Numbered from the stretch's first letter, positions 21,401 through 33,164 are shown. The stretch is 64,000 nucleotides of DNA from Thysanoteuthis rhombus (GCA_963457665.1 OY735212.1:7833850-7897849); one strand, 5' to 3'. Notes: generated by a model not told the origin, from the sequence alone. Numbers and translations: made by a program.

Positions 21401-21409
21401 CTAGAAGTA

Positions 21410-21455
21410 AGAACACCTGATGAAGGTTGGAGGGAATATGGTTGAAACATTGTGA
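21410..21455 (+). repeat. Hammerhead-like motif, decayed
   Basis: CTGATGA at 21417-21423 and GAAAC at 21444-21448 have the order and spacing of the hammerhead ribozyme core strands. The intervening bases do not form a convincing stem II. Confidence 0.3.
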
Positions 21456-21792
21456 ACAAATTAACATACAGACAAGGAAAATAGTTTGATCATGTACACA
21501 ATAAATAATCCTGTATAGTCTACGTGTTCTGTAGACGGAACAATAATCTTATTTATTTTTGTCTTGTGTTTCTTTCATTGTATTTCATTTACTTCTTCCC
21601 AAATTCTTAGATCCTTATTCTATGAACGTCGAGTAAGCAGCAAGCGTTGGAAATGAAGGAGTAAGCGCTGCATTCCATGTTCTTTGAAGGCTTATTCATT
21701 TTTCCGATCTATGCTGCTTACTTAACAGTCAGAAAATAATCACAGATTGAACCCATGACACTAATCGAATCTGAGGTTAGAGATATTTACAA
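21456..21792. other. Unassigned DNA
   Basis: No recognised repeat or gene. Confidence 0.4.
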
Positions 21793-22233
21793 AACAGGTC
21801 CACTTAATCACTCAATAGAAACCATTACATTATCAATGCTTCTGGCAAGATAGTGTGTTGGGAGTAATCAATTAAAAAATAGGGAAAAAGGGTTATCAAT
21901 AAATAATCTCTCCCGCTATAAGAATAAAATAAAAAGTCTGAATTTTCAACAAACAAGCACGAACGCCACCAGACAGAAACTAAGGGACCAATTAAGCATA
22001 AAATGACTTTGTAAATTGAAGCCCCCCCACCTAGAAAATTTTGGGGTGGGAATTTCCAAAATACAATGAAACCAATTTTAATACTCATGAAATGTTGATG
22101 TTCAAATTCTCAGCCCTCTTGCTCAATTTGTGTGGGCCGTACATATATGCATATGAAGCCAGTCAGAATCACTTAAAAAATGAAGAAACCTGTGTTTACT
22201 ATGATCACAAATTTGGTTGACAGTATCTAATAA
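21793..22233 (+). repeat. RepA copy, near full length
   Basis: a (AATCACTCAATAGAAACC), c, e (GGGACCAATTAAGCATAA), f (C7 and GGGGTGGGAA), g-h (CTCAGCCCTC), i, j and a decayed k (GGTTGACAGTATCTAATAAG) are present. Confidence 0.85.
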
Positions 22234-22559
22234 GAGGATGGATCAATGTCCACTGCTTGTCTAATAGTTATTTGTTGAATTTAGATCTGAAATTTTTACT
22301 GGGTAATGTTCGATTTAAGTGATTGCTATTCACCTTGTATTGACAAGGGAGGAGATTATGTTGAAAAATTGTGTGCAAAGTGAAGGCTTTTTCTCATCAT
22401 TAGGCTACAGACTTATTGATGCAACTATAGAAAGTCAGGTAGTCAGTAATGTCTATTTGATATTTATTTAGTCTTTTTCTTGGAAAAAAAAAACAAACTT
22501 CAAGTGAAATGCATAAAAGATTTAATAAAAATTTCTATCTCTGTCCGTATCAGTATGAT
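22234..22559. other. AT-rich DNA without recognised feature
   Basis: No recognised repeat or gene. Confidence 0.45.
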
Positions 22560-22905
22560 CAGCAGCCTTTTAGCGTCTATTGTTGAACATGGACCTTCCC
22601 CAGGATTTGCCAGACCTCACTATCATGGGCATCACAGAGCTAGCACTTTCTGATCTTAACTTGTTTGTCTTGACATTTTATTTTGTGAGTCGTGATGTCC
22701 ATTGGTTGTCTGAGATTCTTGCAACATGAACAGCCCATTACCATTTGAGTTTTCTATTGGATTCTTTGATATCTCGGACTCCTGTTTTTTCTCTGCAAAA
22801 CTGCAATCTCTTGTGATCTCTCCATGTGATGTTGAGCATAATCGTCTTATGTGCACGTTTCATGGATCTCAGTTGGAGGTTCGAAATAAAATCAACACAA
22901 GGGTC
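22560..22905 (-). mobile_element. RTE-like LINE, 3' fragment, reversed
   Basis: GGACCTTCCCCAGGATTTGC, ATGGGCATCACAGAG, GTCGTGATGTCCATTGG, CCATTACCATTTGAGTTTTC and CTCCATGTGATGTTGAGCAT are the reversed family blocks. Both overlapping short frames (22656-22856 reverse, 22726-22923 forward) are remnants or shadows. Confidence 0.8.
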
Positions 22906-23691
22906 TCTAATCAGAAATTATGATATTTCATTTATTGGTACATAGAAATAATTATTTACTTGAAAGCAATGTAGAATAGCTGCCACTTTCTCTCTCTTTC
23001 TCTGTTTATATATCCTGTAGGGGTGGGCATCCAATTTTTTTTCTACACTGTCTGTCTAGTTAGACATTAGATATGATAAATACTTGTTCTTATGGTCCAT
23101 TGTTCTTTATCTAGATATTTAAAATTTTCTTTAGCCTCACTTTGCCCAAACAGATGCGGGAGACCAGATACCTTGAAACCCCTAGAATCATGCCTGCTGT
23201 GTATGTATATATGTATCTATCTATCTATCAAGAGAAAGTTAGAGAAAGAAAGATGTACTCATTGGTAAATCCCAGATTCTTTTTTTGATGTCATATAACA
23301 ATGTTATACTTAGCAATATTTCTAATCTGTTTAATTCTTTTACTGATCTAGTTTCAAAGGTCAGCCAATATTTCATGACCAGTTGCACTCTTCTGAGCCG
23401 CTGGAATGATCTGACATTTTCATTCCTCAATCCTTCCAAACAAACCCTCCCCACAATAAGTAATGGTAGTTTTTATATGCACTTGTATCCATGTTCTAAC
23501 AATGACTTTTTTAATCACTTTCTACTAAAGGTCAAGAAAAAAATGATTATAGAATATTTACATACTGCCCGGAAAATTACATACTTGAAACTTTTTCCTA
23601 GTTTCAAGCAGAAAGGTGATTGCTCATTTGTCGAGACAGACCAAAATCAAATGCTCATGGCTATCCTAGACTATAGATGTTATAAAATTAA
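22906..23691. other. AT-rich DNA with a CTAT microsatellite
   Basis: A (CTAT)n run lies at 23214-23229. A 150-codon forward frame (23285-23737) ends inside RepA and shows no recognisable motif. At this base composition about one such frame is expected by chance in 64 kb, so I do not call a gene. Confidence 0.4.
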
Positions 23692-23838
23692 AGGTTCAGT
23701 TAGTCACTCATTAGAAACCTTTTATGTCTTTTGGTAGGATACCATGTTGGGGGTGATCAACTGAAAAGTTGGAAGAAGGGGTGGTCAATGAATAAGTCAC
23801 TTCTTTCACCTTTTGTTGGATCACTGAAATGTCTGAAG
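23692..23838 (+). repeat. RepA 5' fragment
   Basis: a (TTAGTCACTCATTAGAAACC), b, c and d (CCTTTTGTTGGATCACTG) only, then the copy stops abruptly. Confidence 0.8.
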
Positions 23839-24184
23839 TGTTTATTTATATGAAAAAATTAGGACAGAAAAACATGCAATCAAAATCTATTACTATATTT
23901 GTGTCTCAAAATGTTTGCTGTCAAAAGTGAAGACCAGTTTTACAGAAGCAGAATCTTGGCTTTTGGAATCCTCCCACTTTGATGAATGACATCAATTGAA
24001 GACGAACACTCATATTTTGGGAGTGCTTTTCTCTTTTTTCATTTATTAGTTTTGAAGATTCAGTCTTGTGGTTCCTAATGATTTGGTATGACGTGTAGAA
24101 AAGGGTTAAATAAAAGGAGGAGCCATGGAGATTGCTTGAAACAATAACAAAATGTTTATTCAGCAAGAAAACATGACTAAACAA
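23839..24184. other. AT-rich DNA without recognised feature
   Basis: An 87-codon reverse frame (23921-24184) has no recognisable motif. Confidence 0.4.
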
Positions 24185-24480
24185 GCTTGGTTGCAGCTAG
24201 GTCAAACTCCATTCTTATTTCTATTCCAGCTGAAGATGATTACCCCAACTTTTGTACTGTATGTATAACAAATAAATTTGTAAGTGTACAAGACTTTTCA
24301 TGATTCCAAATTATGGTAGGGAAATGTTAATTCTGTATATAGGTTTGATTTAATGTGGCATGAGGATTGTTCTTGTTGTTCTTGTCCGGGCAGGGAAAAA
24401 CAAAATCAACTTCAACTTGGACTGGTGTTTGACGATACATTCTACTGAAATGTCAGAGATAAGAGCAACCTTGTCAGTGT
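24185..24480 (+). mobile_element. SINE-C element
   Basis: Leader TTGCAGCTAGGTCAAACTCC and TTCTATTCCAGCTGAAGATG, then a decayed tRNA-like 3' half (CATGATTCCAAATTATGG), then the body AGGATTGTTCTTGTTGTTC and AATCAACTTCAACTTGGAC. The box A half is deleted. Confidence 0.6.
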
Positions 24481-25839
24481 GATTTTAGAAAGATAATTAT
24501 TATTGTTGTGGTGAATCATCACCATCGATATTCATTTGCTAAAAAATATTCTACAATCATGAACGACTGTTCAAGTTACATGAATAGCAGAAAGTCAATT
24601 ACATCCCCCCGTTCCAACATCTGAATTTCCTTGTCAAAGAGAAGCACCTTGCTGTTCTGAGCAACTATATTGAAAAAAAAAGATTGTAAAATCAGGGACA
24701 CTCAAAAAGTTCATACATATACAAAAAATATGCCTTGAAATCCAAAATGTATGAAAATTGGAAAACGATTTCACATTTTAGTGAGAATTCCTGCAGGGAT
24801 TACTGACCAGGAATCCAAATGAAGATTAAATTCAGATGTTAAAGCGATTCATTGAAAAAAAGAAAACATAAGAAAACGCTATTTTAAATCAAAGCAACAT
24901 CCAATCCCTCTCCAAAAGTCGCACAGCAAATATTTCACTGAAATCAGATTTTTGCTTTTAATGGCACTTGATGAAATTCTATATTCTTCAAGGTTTTATA
25001 TTTCTTTGTTTGTTTACATGAATTCCTCAGTCAATTTGTTCTTCAGTATCAATTGCTCTGTCCACTTTCACTTATTCTATTAACCGACATATTTGTAGTG
25101 CCACTATTAACATGATACTAACACACAGCTTTCCCAGAATAGTAAGACATTTAGTTTTTTTTCAGGGGTGCTTCTTTCCAAATTAGAAATTTAGTATTGA
25201 TCTATTCATCTCAAATTTTCTCTTTCCCCCCACTTTTTAGTCATTTTAAGGAAGGCCCTCCAGCTACTTCTCACATCAAAGAGTTAGGAAGGAAGGAGGT
25301 ATTTATGGTACTGAATCAAGACCAGTGAGAACATGGTAAAATAGTTTATTGATATTAAAATTGAAAGAGTGGGAAAAGCTAAAACCTGACATGTTCAAAA
25401 TGAAGAATAATATAGATTTAAAAGCCAAAGGAGACTTGAAATAACTTATAAGAGTCAGTTTTATACTCTAATACTTCTTTTCAAACTGGTATTTCATTAA
25501 AAAAAACTATTTTGAACTTTTTTCTTCCAATTTTTGGTCAGATCGGGGAGAACCATATTTTGAAAAACATTCAACGATCAAGTAACATTGCGTTTTGACT
25601 TGTACAAAAGGTTACATTATTGATTTTTGTGACTTTTTCTAGAATTTCCAAATTTTAAAAAGACATTCATTTTGTTTCAATGAAGGAATGAAGTTATCTA
25701 TCAGTAACCATCTTCTTCAAAATTTATGTGAATGAATCAGAGGGGCAGAACCTAAGAAACTATATTGCAAAGTTTTCAATTCTTAAATATGTCAAAATTG
25801 AATAACCTTGGCCATCATTGATGGAGAAGGGCTCAATCC
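24481..25839. other. AT-rich DNA without recognised feature
   Basis: No family defined here is visible and no frame exceeds 60 codons. It is among the longest stretches in the window free of recognisable mobile DNA. Confidence 0.45.
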
Positions 25840-25990
25840 TGTTTTATCTGTATGTTTATGTATTCCAGCACTCCTGGCCATAGTGTTTGGTCTACAGACT
25901 TGAAAATAGGTTCAATACTCCATTAGATTTCTTCTAAAAACGATTATTTTCATTCCCGGAAAAAAATTTTTTTTTTTAACTTTTAGGGCC
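25840..25990 (+). repeat. RepH dispersed repeat
   Basis: ATTCCAGCACTCCTGGCCAT, GGTCTACAGACTTGAA, ATACTCCATTAGATTTC and CTAAAAACGATT parallel the segment 11780-11910 inserted in RepA. Confidence 0.5.
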
Positions 25991-27579
25991 TTATTCTGAT
26001 GGGTTTATTAATTACATCTAAATTCTCCAGATTCTAGATGTTTCTAGACTTTTTTTTAACATAATTTAGATGTTTTTGTAGTCAAAAACACCAGTGATTT
26101 TATAGATAGTATTTATTTTAACCATGTTCATCTTCCATGGAATTTTTTCACATGACTACAAATTTTGATGCTACGGTTGTTGAATTATTGACAGTGATGG
26201 CAAGTTTAATTCTTGAATTCATATCTAAGAAAATTAAAATCCAAAATCCAAATTACTTGATTTGTACCTTGAGATAAGTTAATCTATTTTTATTCCATTC
26301 ACAAAAGAGTTCCACTTTTTAAAATCTTATCTATTGAAGAGTTCCATTGTTTTTTTTGATGTGGTTTCAAGTGATTCATGAATTTAAGGGTTAAAATTAT
26401 TCTGTGTTGGAGCTTCATTTAATGATAGTTCATTTTAACCTGTATCTCAGCTGTCCTGATGTCAAGTCAGCAATTTCTTTTTTGTTCGACTGAGTGGAGA
26501 ATTAAGTGTAGGGTTTCTTGGAACAATGTTATCAATACTAAGAGAATAATACTCATTTGTTGACATACAAAATTTCTCACAAAAGAGAGAATTAATTTTT
26601 TCAGTACTTGTCTAGTGACTCATAATAATAGTACAAGTACCAGACCATTTATATGGCTTACAGAAAACCTAAATTACCAGAAACCAGGCTATTTTTGAAA
26701 CCTTTAACTACCACTAATGCTTCTTCTCTTCTTGTACCTGTCATACCAAATGTTGAATCATATGTGAATGAGGATTAGAAGGTTTTAATTGATTAAACGG
26801 AACCTATTTTTGACATGGATCAAGCTTTCTTCTCTACTTTTCTTTGTTTATTTTCTATGATATATCTAATACTCTTCATTCTATATTTTGAGAAGTTTGA
26901 TAAAGATCAAAGTGACTTTGCTTTTGGAATGTATTAATTTGTATCTGTTAAGTACAATATTGTTCTTTAATTTCTAATTAAGCATATTTTAAAGCTTGGT
27001 CCCAAAAAAAGAAAATCAGAGAATCCAAGTCACTTATTGTCCAAAACTTGTCAGTAATGTACATGAAATATACAAGATTATTTTTGCATAAAATTATCAT
27101 GATCCCTGAAGAAATGATGCAGTAATCTGCTAAATATACCTTTAACTATATTTTTCTTCCTCATCAAAATCGATGAATCACAGTGAAATCCAAAGACATT
27201 TATTATATCATAACTTCCAAGATGGTTTCTATGCTGATATATCAGAAGCCATCAGAAGCCATCAACCAAAATTATCAACATAGGTTGACATATACTCCTG
27301 GACAAAGAGCTGATCTCTTTCCACCATATAAAACACCATAGAATTGTGCGAACACATATAAAAGCCAAACTGGCTGGGAAAAAATTCAAGAACACTGATC
27401 AACAATGAATAGAACAACATTGAAGCAGCACACTGTAAACAACTATCGGATAGCTTGACAAAATAGCTCATCTTCCTGAAGAAAAACAAGGGAAAAGCTA
27501 TCCTATACTAAAATGTACTTGATGCGTAAAAACTGCATACACTGTCGTATAATGAGCAATTGCAAAATATTGGATAAAG
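25991..27579. other. AT-rich DNA without recognised feature
   Basis: No gene. CATCAGAAGC is duplicated in tandem at 27243-27264. A 75-codon reverse frame (27262-27489) has no recognisable motif. Confidence 0.45.
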
Positions 27580-27957
27580 AAGCTTTCTTCAGTTTTTAAG
27601 TAATTCTTATTGGCTAGCTGGCTATGTATGTATATAACATGTATACTGGCTGCACTCAAGCCTTTACTCCTCATCATATCTAAAATGAATTTTTTTTTTG
27701 TTTTTCGAAAATTTTTCTCGAAAATAAGTTTTTAGGATGTAAGTTAATTTGGTCCGATAGTTTGTGTTTGGTAGCATTCAATCTTGCTTTTCCAAGATTT
27801 GGACTTTTTAGTGATAAAATAAAAAACCAAGAGAAGTAGCTAATTCATTGATCAACCCTTTTCCCAATTTTCTAATTGATCACCCCTAACATGACATGCT
27901 GCCAAAAGACGTTCCTCATGTGATGGTTTTGTACTGAGCGATAAAGCAAACCTGTTT
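27580..27957 (-). repeat. RepA copy, nearly complete
   Basis: Starts within j (TTTCTTCAGTTTTTAAGT), carries i (TGGCTAGCTGGCTATG), g, e (TTAATTTGGTCCGATAG), c, b (AACATGACATGCTGCCAAAAG) and a. h and the f block are partly deleted. Confidence 0.8.
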
Positions 27958-28394
27958 TCAACTATTTTGATCTTTGATAAATTTAGATTGAGAAGGGAGG
28001 CAACTCATGAATAAAACCAGTCAGAAAAGAAGGCTCCTTAAATATCTGCCAAAGAATCACTTGTACATTAAAACCAAGCAAATTTAACAATAGAACTTTA
28101 TCCTGGCAAAGACTGTGAAAGAAAGCACAGAAATAGCAATACAACCAGTCTCAAAGGATCCTGACACAAGCTCTTGTTCTATCCCCAAAATGAATCAGGA
28201 TAAGCTCTAAAATCTTGAGTGTATTGGAATAGTTTTCTGAAAAGAGACCCCCCCTAATCCAGTATTAGGATGGATTTTATGTCAATTAATCTCCCGGGTA
28301 TTACTCTGGCATTTTTAAAACAGGAATATGAGTAAACACTGAATGTTATTCAGGAATGAAAAAAAACTCAAATATAAATATATAAACGTGCATG

Positions 28395-29140
28395 TTATAT
28401 TTTGAAACTCCATTTGAAATGAACTCCTCATATATGGTGAATGTATCATTTGGTCTAGACAACATATATAGAATAAACAATTTTAAAAAATGGTACTGCT
28501 GCAGGAATCAAACCTGTGGTTAATATTGTTGCCGCAATAACTTAGTATTACTCTTACCATTGAGCTAAACAACTACCTGTAATGCAAAAGCCATGTTCAC
28601 TGCTTTCACTCCAAATTCTCCTTTTGTTTATTCATTGTCTATATCTGCTCTATTTGTTTCTTTCAATGAGAACAATTATATTATTAAGAAATGGATATCT
28701 AATCCAAAAGAAATAATTATAAATTGTGTTACATTATTTTCAAGCTTAGTTTGAAATGATCTTCAATTGTTTTACAGTGTATGTATCATTTGGCCTTGAC
28801 AACAAAGAGTTTCTGAAAGATATAATGCAATGTATAATCACCTCTGTTGGATTATGGATCCATTTCCTAATTTTTCCACATTGAAAGAAACAAATGAAGC
28901 AAATATAGGCAATGAATGAACAAAATGAAAATTTTGAGTTAAAGTACTATTTGGGCCTTTGCATTACTTGTGGCTGTTTTGCTCACTGGTAAGATAAACG
29001 CTACATTGAAATCGCTACCCTATTGATCACAGATTTGATTCCTGCTGCAGCCTCATTTTCTTCTATTGTTTATTCTATTTATGTCATCTAAGCCAAATGA
29101 TACATACACCATATAATAACTGGAGCTCATTCCATAGATA
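28395..29140. repeat. SINE-B foldback: ~275-bp inverted arms
   Basis: The left arm (28395-28675) and the right arm (28868-29140) are reverse complements by eye over nearly their whole length: TATGGTGAATGTATCATTTGG, TAGAATAAACAAT, CTGCTGCAGGAATCAAACC, TTACCATTGAGC, GTAATGCAAAAGCC, TTCATTGTCTATATCTGCTC. The ~190-bp spacer holds a third partial copy (28710-28820). Each arm carries a tRNA-like head with box A and box B. Confidence 0.75.
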
Positions 29141-29685
29141 TATATATTAGTAATATTGACAAGATCAAAACTCTTTCTTTTGAGGTTAGTGGGGACGTCT
29201 CTTAAAACCAGTCAACATAATTTATGTTTATCATATACGTCTATGATAACCCAGCATTAATCAGTCTAATATATATTAAACAAAATTGATTTGGGGGATG
29301 TCAAAATGATTTGCCATCACCTCTTGCAGTTTGAAGCGTTGACCATCAGCCAAGTTGTCTAAGATTCCTTCTACGTTCTCATCCAATACTAAAAGAAAAG
29401 CTATGATCCCAAACAAAGGCTAAGGGTTCTTCTAGAGATTGTACCAAGCAGTGGTGGAACTATAACAAGACCAAACCTCAAAAATAAGGTAGAAATGAAG
29501 ACAAGAATTGTTGGGGTAGGAGTAAGGCTAGTCTGACAGGAAGACAGAGATATGATAATCTTTAAAAATAGTGACACTACACCGCAAGACAACATTTACA
29601 AAAAACTTGGATTCGCATGATGCAAACTATTTGATTCTGTTTATTTCTGTTTTATTAAATGAGTGGATTACTGATGCCAATTTCT
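29141..29685. other. AT-rich DNA without recognised feature
   Basis: No recognised gene; a 64-codon reverse frame at 29401-29595 has no motif. Confidence 0.4.
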
Positions 29686-29930
29686 AAATCTGTAGACAAA
29701 ATGGTATAGCCTGGAGTGTTGGAACACACAAAAAACTGACCTGTCAAAATGAAGCTCAAAAAAGCTTCTATTTAAAAAATCAAGACGTTTTCAAAAGGGG
29801 TCTAGTGGAGTACTGATACTAATTCTCAAGTCTGTACACAAAATGGTATGGCCAGGAATACTTAAATGCTCTAGCAGATATAAAAAAAAAAAAAAGGATA
29901 AAACCCTCTGCGATCTTTGGTTGCTTCATT
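29686..29930 (+). repeat. RepE block, tandem pair
   Basis: TCTAAATCTGTAGACAAAATGG and TATAGCCTGGA occur at 29686-29720. CTCAAGTCTGTACACAAAATGG and TATGGCCAGGAATAC occur at 29825-29860, about 138 bp later. A third copy of the block is at 19146-19180. Confidence 0.55.
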
Positions 29931-30238
29931 TGTTCAATTAAGTATATACATTAATCTATGCAAAAAGTGTTATCCAAATCAAAATAGTACCACCATGGTA
30001 TAAATGATGGGAATATTTACGCATGAATTGATACTTCTGCCTAGGATCAGAGTCAGTGCCAAGGATCAAACTGTAGCTCCCTGGCCCACTGTTTCGGATC
30101 AATGAGAAGTATCTGTGCATGATAGAGAAAGAGAAACACAGAAACAAACAGAAAAAGTCACTTTGTTCATTATATAGGTAAATTAGACAGAGATATGATT
30201 ATGAAGTAAATGAATGCAAAGTAATCAATTGGAGAAAC

Positions 30239-30940
30239 AGGTCTAGTTAGTCACTCAGAGAAATGATCTCATGACCAAGGAGTCATTTTCATTGCCATCA
30301 GTGTTTTATCAACTTTCATTGGACATAGACCTTCTCCAGGATCAGGCGCATCTCTCTATCGTGGATGTTGCATCGCCAGTATTTTCTGAGCCAATCCAGT
30401 TCATCTGGCCATCTCATATTTTGTCAGACTCCATTCCGCATTTGATCTCAGGAGATCAATGTTGTAAGTCGTGATGTCCAGTGGTTGTCTGCCATTCTTG
30501 CAACACAGCCAACCCATTGCCATTTGAGTTACCTAATGGTCTCTATAATGTCTTGACTCCTTTTTTTTCCCCTAATATACTGTGCTGTCTTGTGGTCTCT
30601 CCATGTAAGGTTGAGTATGATTCTTTCATGTGCACTTTGTATAGTTCTCAGTTTGAGGGTTAATCTCCGAGGTAAGTTCCAGGTTTTAGTTCCATAGATG
30701 ATTATTAGGAGAATGCATTGGTTGAATACCTTTCTTTTTAGGACTAATGGGATTTTCTTGTTCTTCCTCTGAATTTTCAAGAAACAAACAACAAAAAAAA
30801 TCTTTCTTAGACTTGAATATCCTGCCCTCCTGTCCCTCTGGAGAAGCCTGTAAGCTAGACACATATACAGCCTGCCAGACCCACTTGAAAACTGAAGAAA
30901 CCTTAAGTGTCAGTTATGGTTGGTAGTTTCTAATAATGCA
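30239..30940 (+). repeat. RepA copy interrupted by an RTE-like LINE
   Basis: A RepA 5' end (CAGGTCTAGTTAGTCACTC, then CATGACCAAGGAGTC) occupies 30239-30285. RepA resumes at 30769 with CTGAATTTTCAAGAAACAAAC and ends with i, j and k (CCACTTGAAAACTGAAGAAACC and GGTTGGTAGTTTCTAATAATG, to ~30940). Between them lies an RTE copy in reverse. Confidence 0.75.
30285..30768 (-). mobile_element. RTE-like LINE inserted in RepA
   Basis: In reverse, translation gives LVLKRKVFNQCILLIIIYGT (cf. VYNQCILPIVIYGA), TKTWNLPRRLTLKLRTIQSA, HERIILNLTWRDHKTAQYIR and DIIETI. This is the cleanest reading of this region, continuous in 30529-30777. The more C-terminal part (30300-30520) is frameshifted. The 5' end was lost on insertion. 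Confidence 0.85.
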
Positions 30941-30944
30941 TACA

Positions 30945-31794
30945 GATTTAGTAATTCCTCACTGTACTAGCAAAACTAAGTAGAAGTTACAAAAGAACTA
31001 TATTTTGGCACTTGATGCAAAAGTGATTTCACTAATTATAATGCATTAGCATAACAACAAAGGTAGTTTGCAAGATTAAACATTGGCCATTACAGAATAT
31101 CAAACAGAACTGTTTCATTTACATATTCTCTGCATGAACAGCTGCCCATTAATGTGACAATTAAAATCTTTGGAAAAGATTTACTTTTTAGCAAGCTCAC
31201 TTGATCAAAAACTTAAAATGATAAAAAGTAATTAATGTAATGAACAGTGGTTAATCAAAAGAGATCAGCCACAACTTCATCAGATTCAGACACACAATAT
31301 GAAATGATGAACCATATAATATAACAACGTGGGCAGCCACAGGTTCAAACTACATTCCAACTTATAGTCCAACTATTGTATATATAATTAAATAATATAT
31401 TCTATTCTTCTCTAATTAAGTAATATATTCTGTTTTCTATTCAAATGCCCGCAGCAGTATTTTTAGAATTGCTTGATTCTTTTCTTTTTTTTTGAAAACT
31501 CAAGCATATTTTAAATTGTTATTATGGCTGCAGTCACTATTAAATTCAGGAACTGAATTCACTTTTCATGATTTCAAACTGTATTTTTCTTGTTAACAAA
31601 ATGACAGGGGGGTCCTGTCTTTATATTGCCTATAACATCCGTTGGGCTGCGTTCTATTTGCAGGAATATTCTAGCAAATTTTAGATCTGCACATAATCCA
31701 TGCATCAACTTGCAATGGACACTATATTCTTATAGAAATGAATAGGGCTAAATCAGTACCCAAGCATCACTTAATTTGAAAAATTATAAAAATA
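30945..31794. other. AT-rich DNA without recognised feature
   Basis: No gene or named repeat; T-run near 31480. Confidence 0.45.
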
Positions 31795-32260
31795 TATATT
31801 TTTTTGTAAAAATGTATCCATTTATTAGAATGAAATTAGCCAATGTGTATTTGGAACACAAATTTTCATTGTTATGTGAGATTTGTCAGTTTGGCTCAGT
31901 AAGTAAGAGAGACCTTGCTGATCATGGCAGGGACATTTTCATTCTATAAGTATCTTCATTTAGTAAAATGAAATAATCTCTCAAGTATTAGCTAACTTCA
32001 TTGTTTTGTAAGACTTGTCATTTTGGATCAGTTGGTGAGAGATACCCCTACTGATCACTTGGTTGTGATTTTAAATCATGGTAGTGAAATGTCAATCTCA
32101 TACATCAGTTTGGTTCCACATGACAGAACAGAAGAATAGTGAAGAGTTTACTCCCCGAAATCAGGTAAGGATTGTTCGTGTTGTTGCAATGGGGGGGGGG
32201 GACAAAGTCAACCCTAGAAATCTGACTTTGCTCTTTTTAACATTGTTTGACACATCTTCA
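31795..32260 (+). mobile_element. SINE-C element with two tRNA-like units
   Basis: Box-A-like GTTTGGCTCAGTAAGTAAGAG at 31889 and TTTTGGATCAGTTGGTGAGAG at 32021 head two units about 135-140 bp apart. The second retains GGTTGTGATTTTAAATCATGG as a decayed box B. The body continues with AGGATTGTTCGTGTTGTTG and G10 near 32191. Confidence 0.65.
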
Positions 32261-32395
32261 GTTTTTGTGTACCTCATGATTTCATGCATATAGCTCATCT
32301 CTTTCTGGCAAGGTGAACTTGTCACAAAACAAAGTCAATTGTAGAATTTGACTTTGTTATGATATGAAACAGAGTCAGCTCTAGAGTTTGACAAA

Positions 32396-32872
32396 ATTGA
32401 ATGAGCAGACCCCATAACAAACTCCTTTCGATAGTTCCTCTTAGACAGACCAGTGATCTAACACTTTGATGTATTAGTAAGTCTCTGAAATTGTTCATTA
32501 GTCATAGCTTTACCAAATCAGTAATGAGGTCCACATTGCTTTGAGACATGCACAAAGATGTAATGCTGCACCCTGGTTGCAATGGTTGAGCCATTCTTTT
32601 GCACCTTTTTGAGAAGTCTTCAACAAACCATGGCAAGCAATCAATACAGACAGAATATTAAATGAGCGGATTCCATAACGAACCTCTTTTTAAAGATCCT
32701 CTCAGACAGTCCAATGACCTATGCCTTTAATGCCTCTTCCACACCAAGAATCACAAGTCTCTGGAATTGTTCAACTCATTTGTCATAGTTTTGCTGACAC
32801 GGTAATCAAGTCCACATTGCCGTGAGATACGTGCAAAGATGTCACGCTGCACCCGGTTGTATTAATTAGGTG
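32396..32872. repeat. Diverged tandem duplication, period 261 bp
   Basis: TTGAATGAGCAGACCCCATAAC (32396) and TTAAATGAGCGGATTCCATAAC (32657) begin two units. They share TCTTAGACAGACC/TCTCAGACAGTCC, AAGTCTCTG(A)AATTGTTCA, AGGTCCACATTGC/AAGTCCACATTGC and AAAGATGT ... GCTGCACCC. The second unit has an extra ~25 bp. Its origin is unknown and no protein was recognised on either strand. Confidence 0.7.
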
Positions 32873-33164
32873 AGCTCACATGATGATTTGCTTCTAGTCT
32901 TTTGGCAGGGATGAGAAAACAGAAAATAAAATCAAACAACTGGTTTTGTTCTAAGGTAATTTGTTCTAATTACTCAGAAGAAAAAACTGGATTTGATAAT
33001 TTTGAAAGTATATTACGGAAAAGGAACAAAATCTTTCATCTTGTTTTGCCTCTGGCAAAGCATGATGGGATATGGGAAGAGAGAATGAGGTCAAACCAGT
33101 GCAAGTCATCTCTTTTATAATCAGGCCTGAAATATATTCAGCAACTCTACTCTCAATGTATCAG
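32873..33164. other. Unassigned DNA
   Basis: A 72-codon forward frame (32902-33120) shows no recognisable motif. Confidence 0.4.

Noticed and set aside
21410-21455. Functional hammerhead ribozyme
   Set aside because: CTGATGA and GAAAC are present, but the intervening bases do not form a stable stem II, so only a decayed or chance motif is claimed.
23285-23737. 150-codon forward frame as a gene
   Set aside because: No recognisable domain, AT-driven composition, and its last ~15 codons are RepA sequence. About one frame of this length is expected by chance in 64 kb at this base composition.
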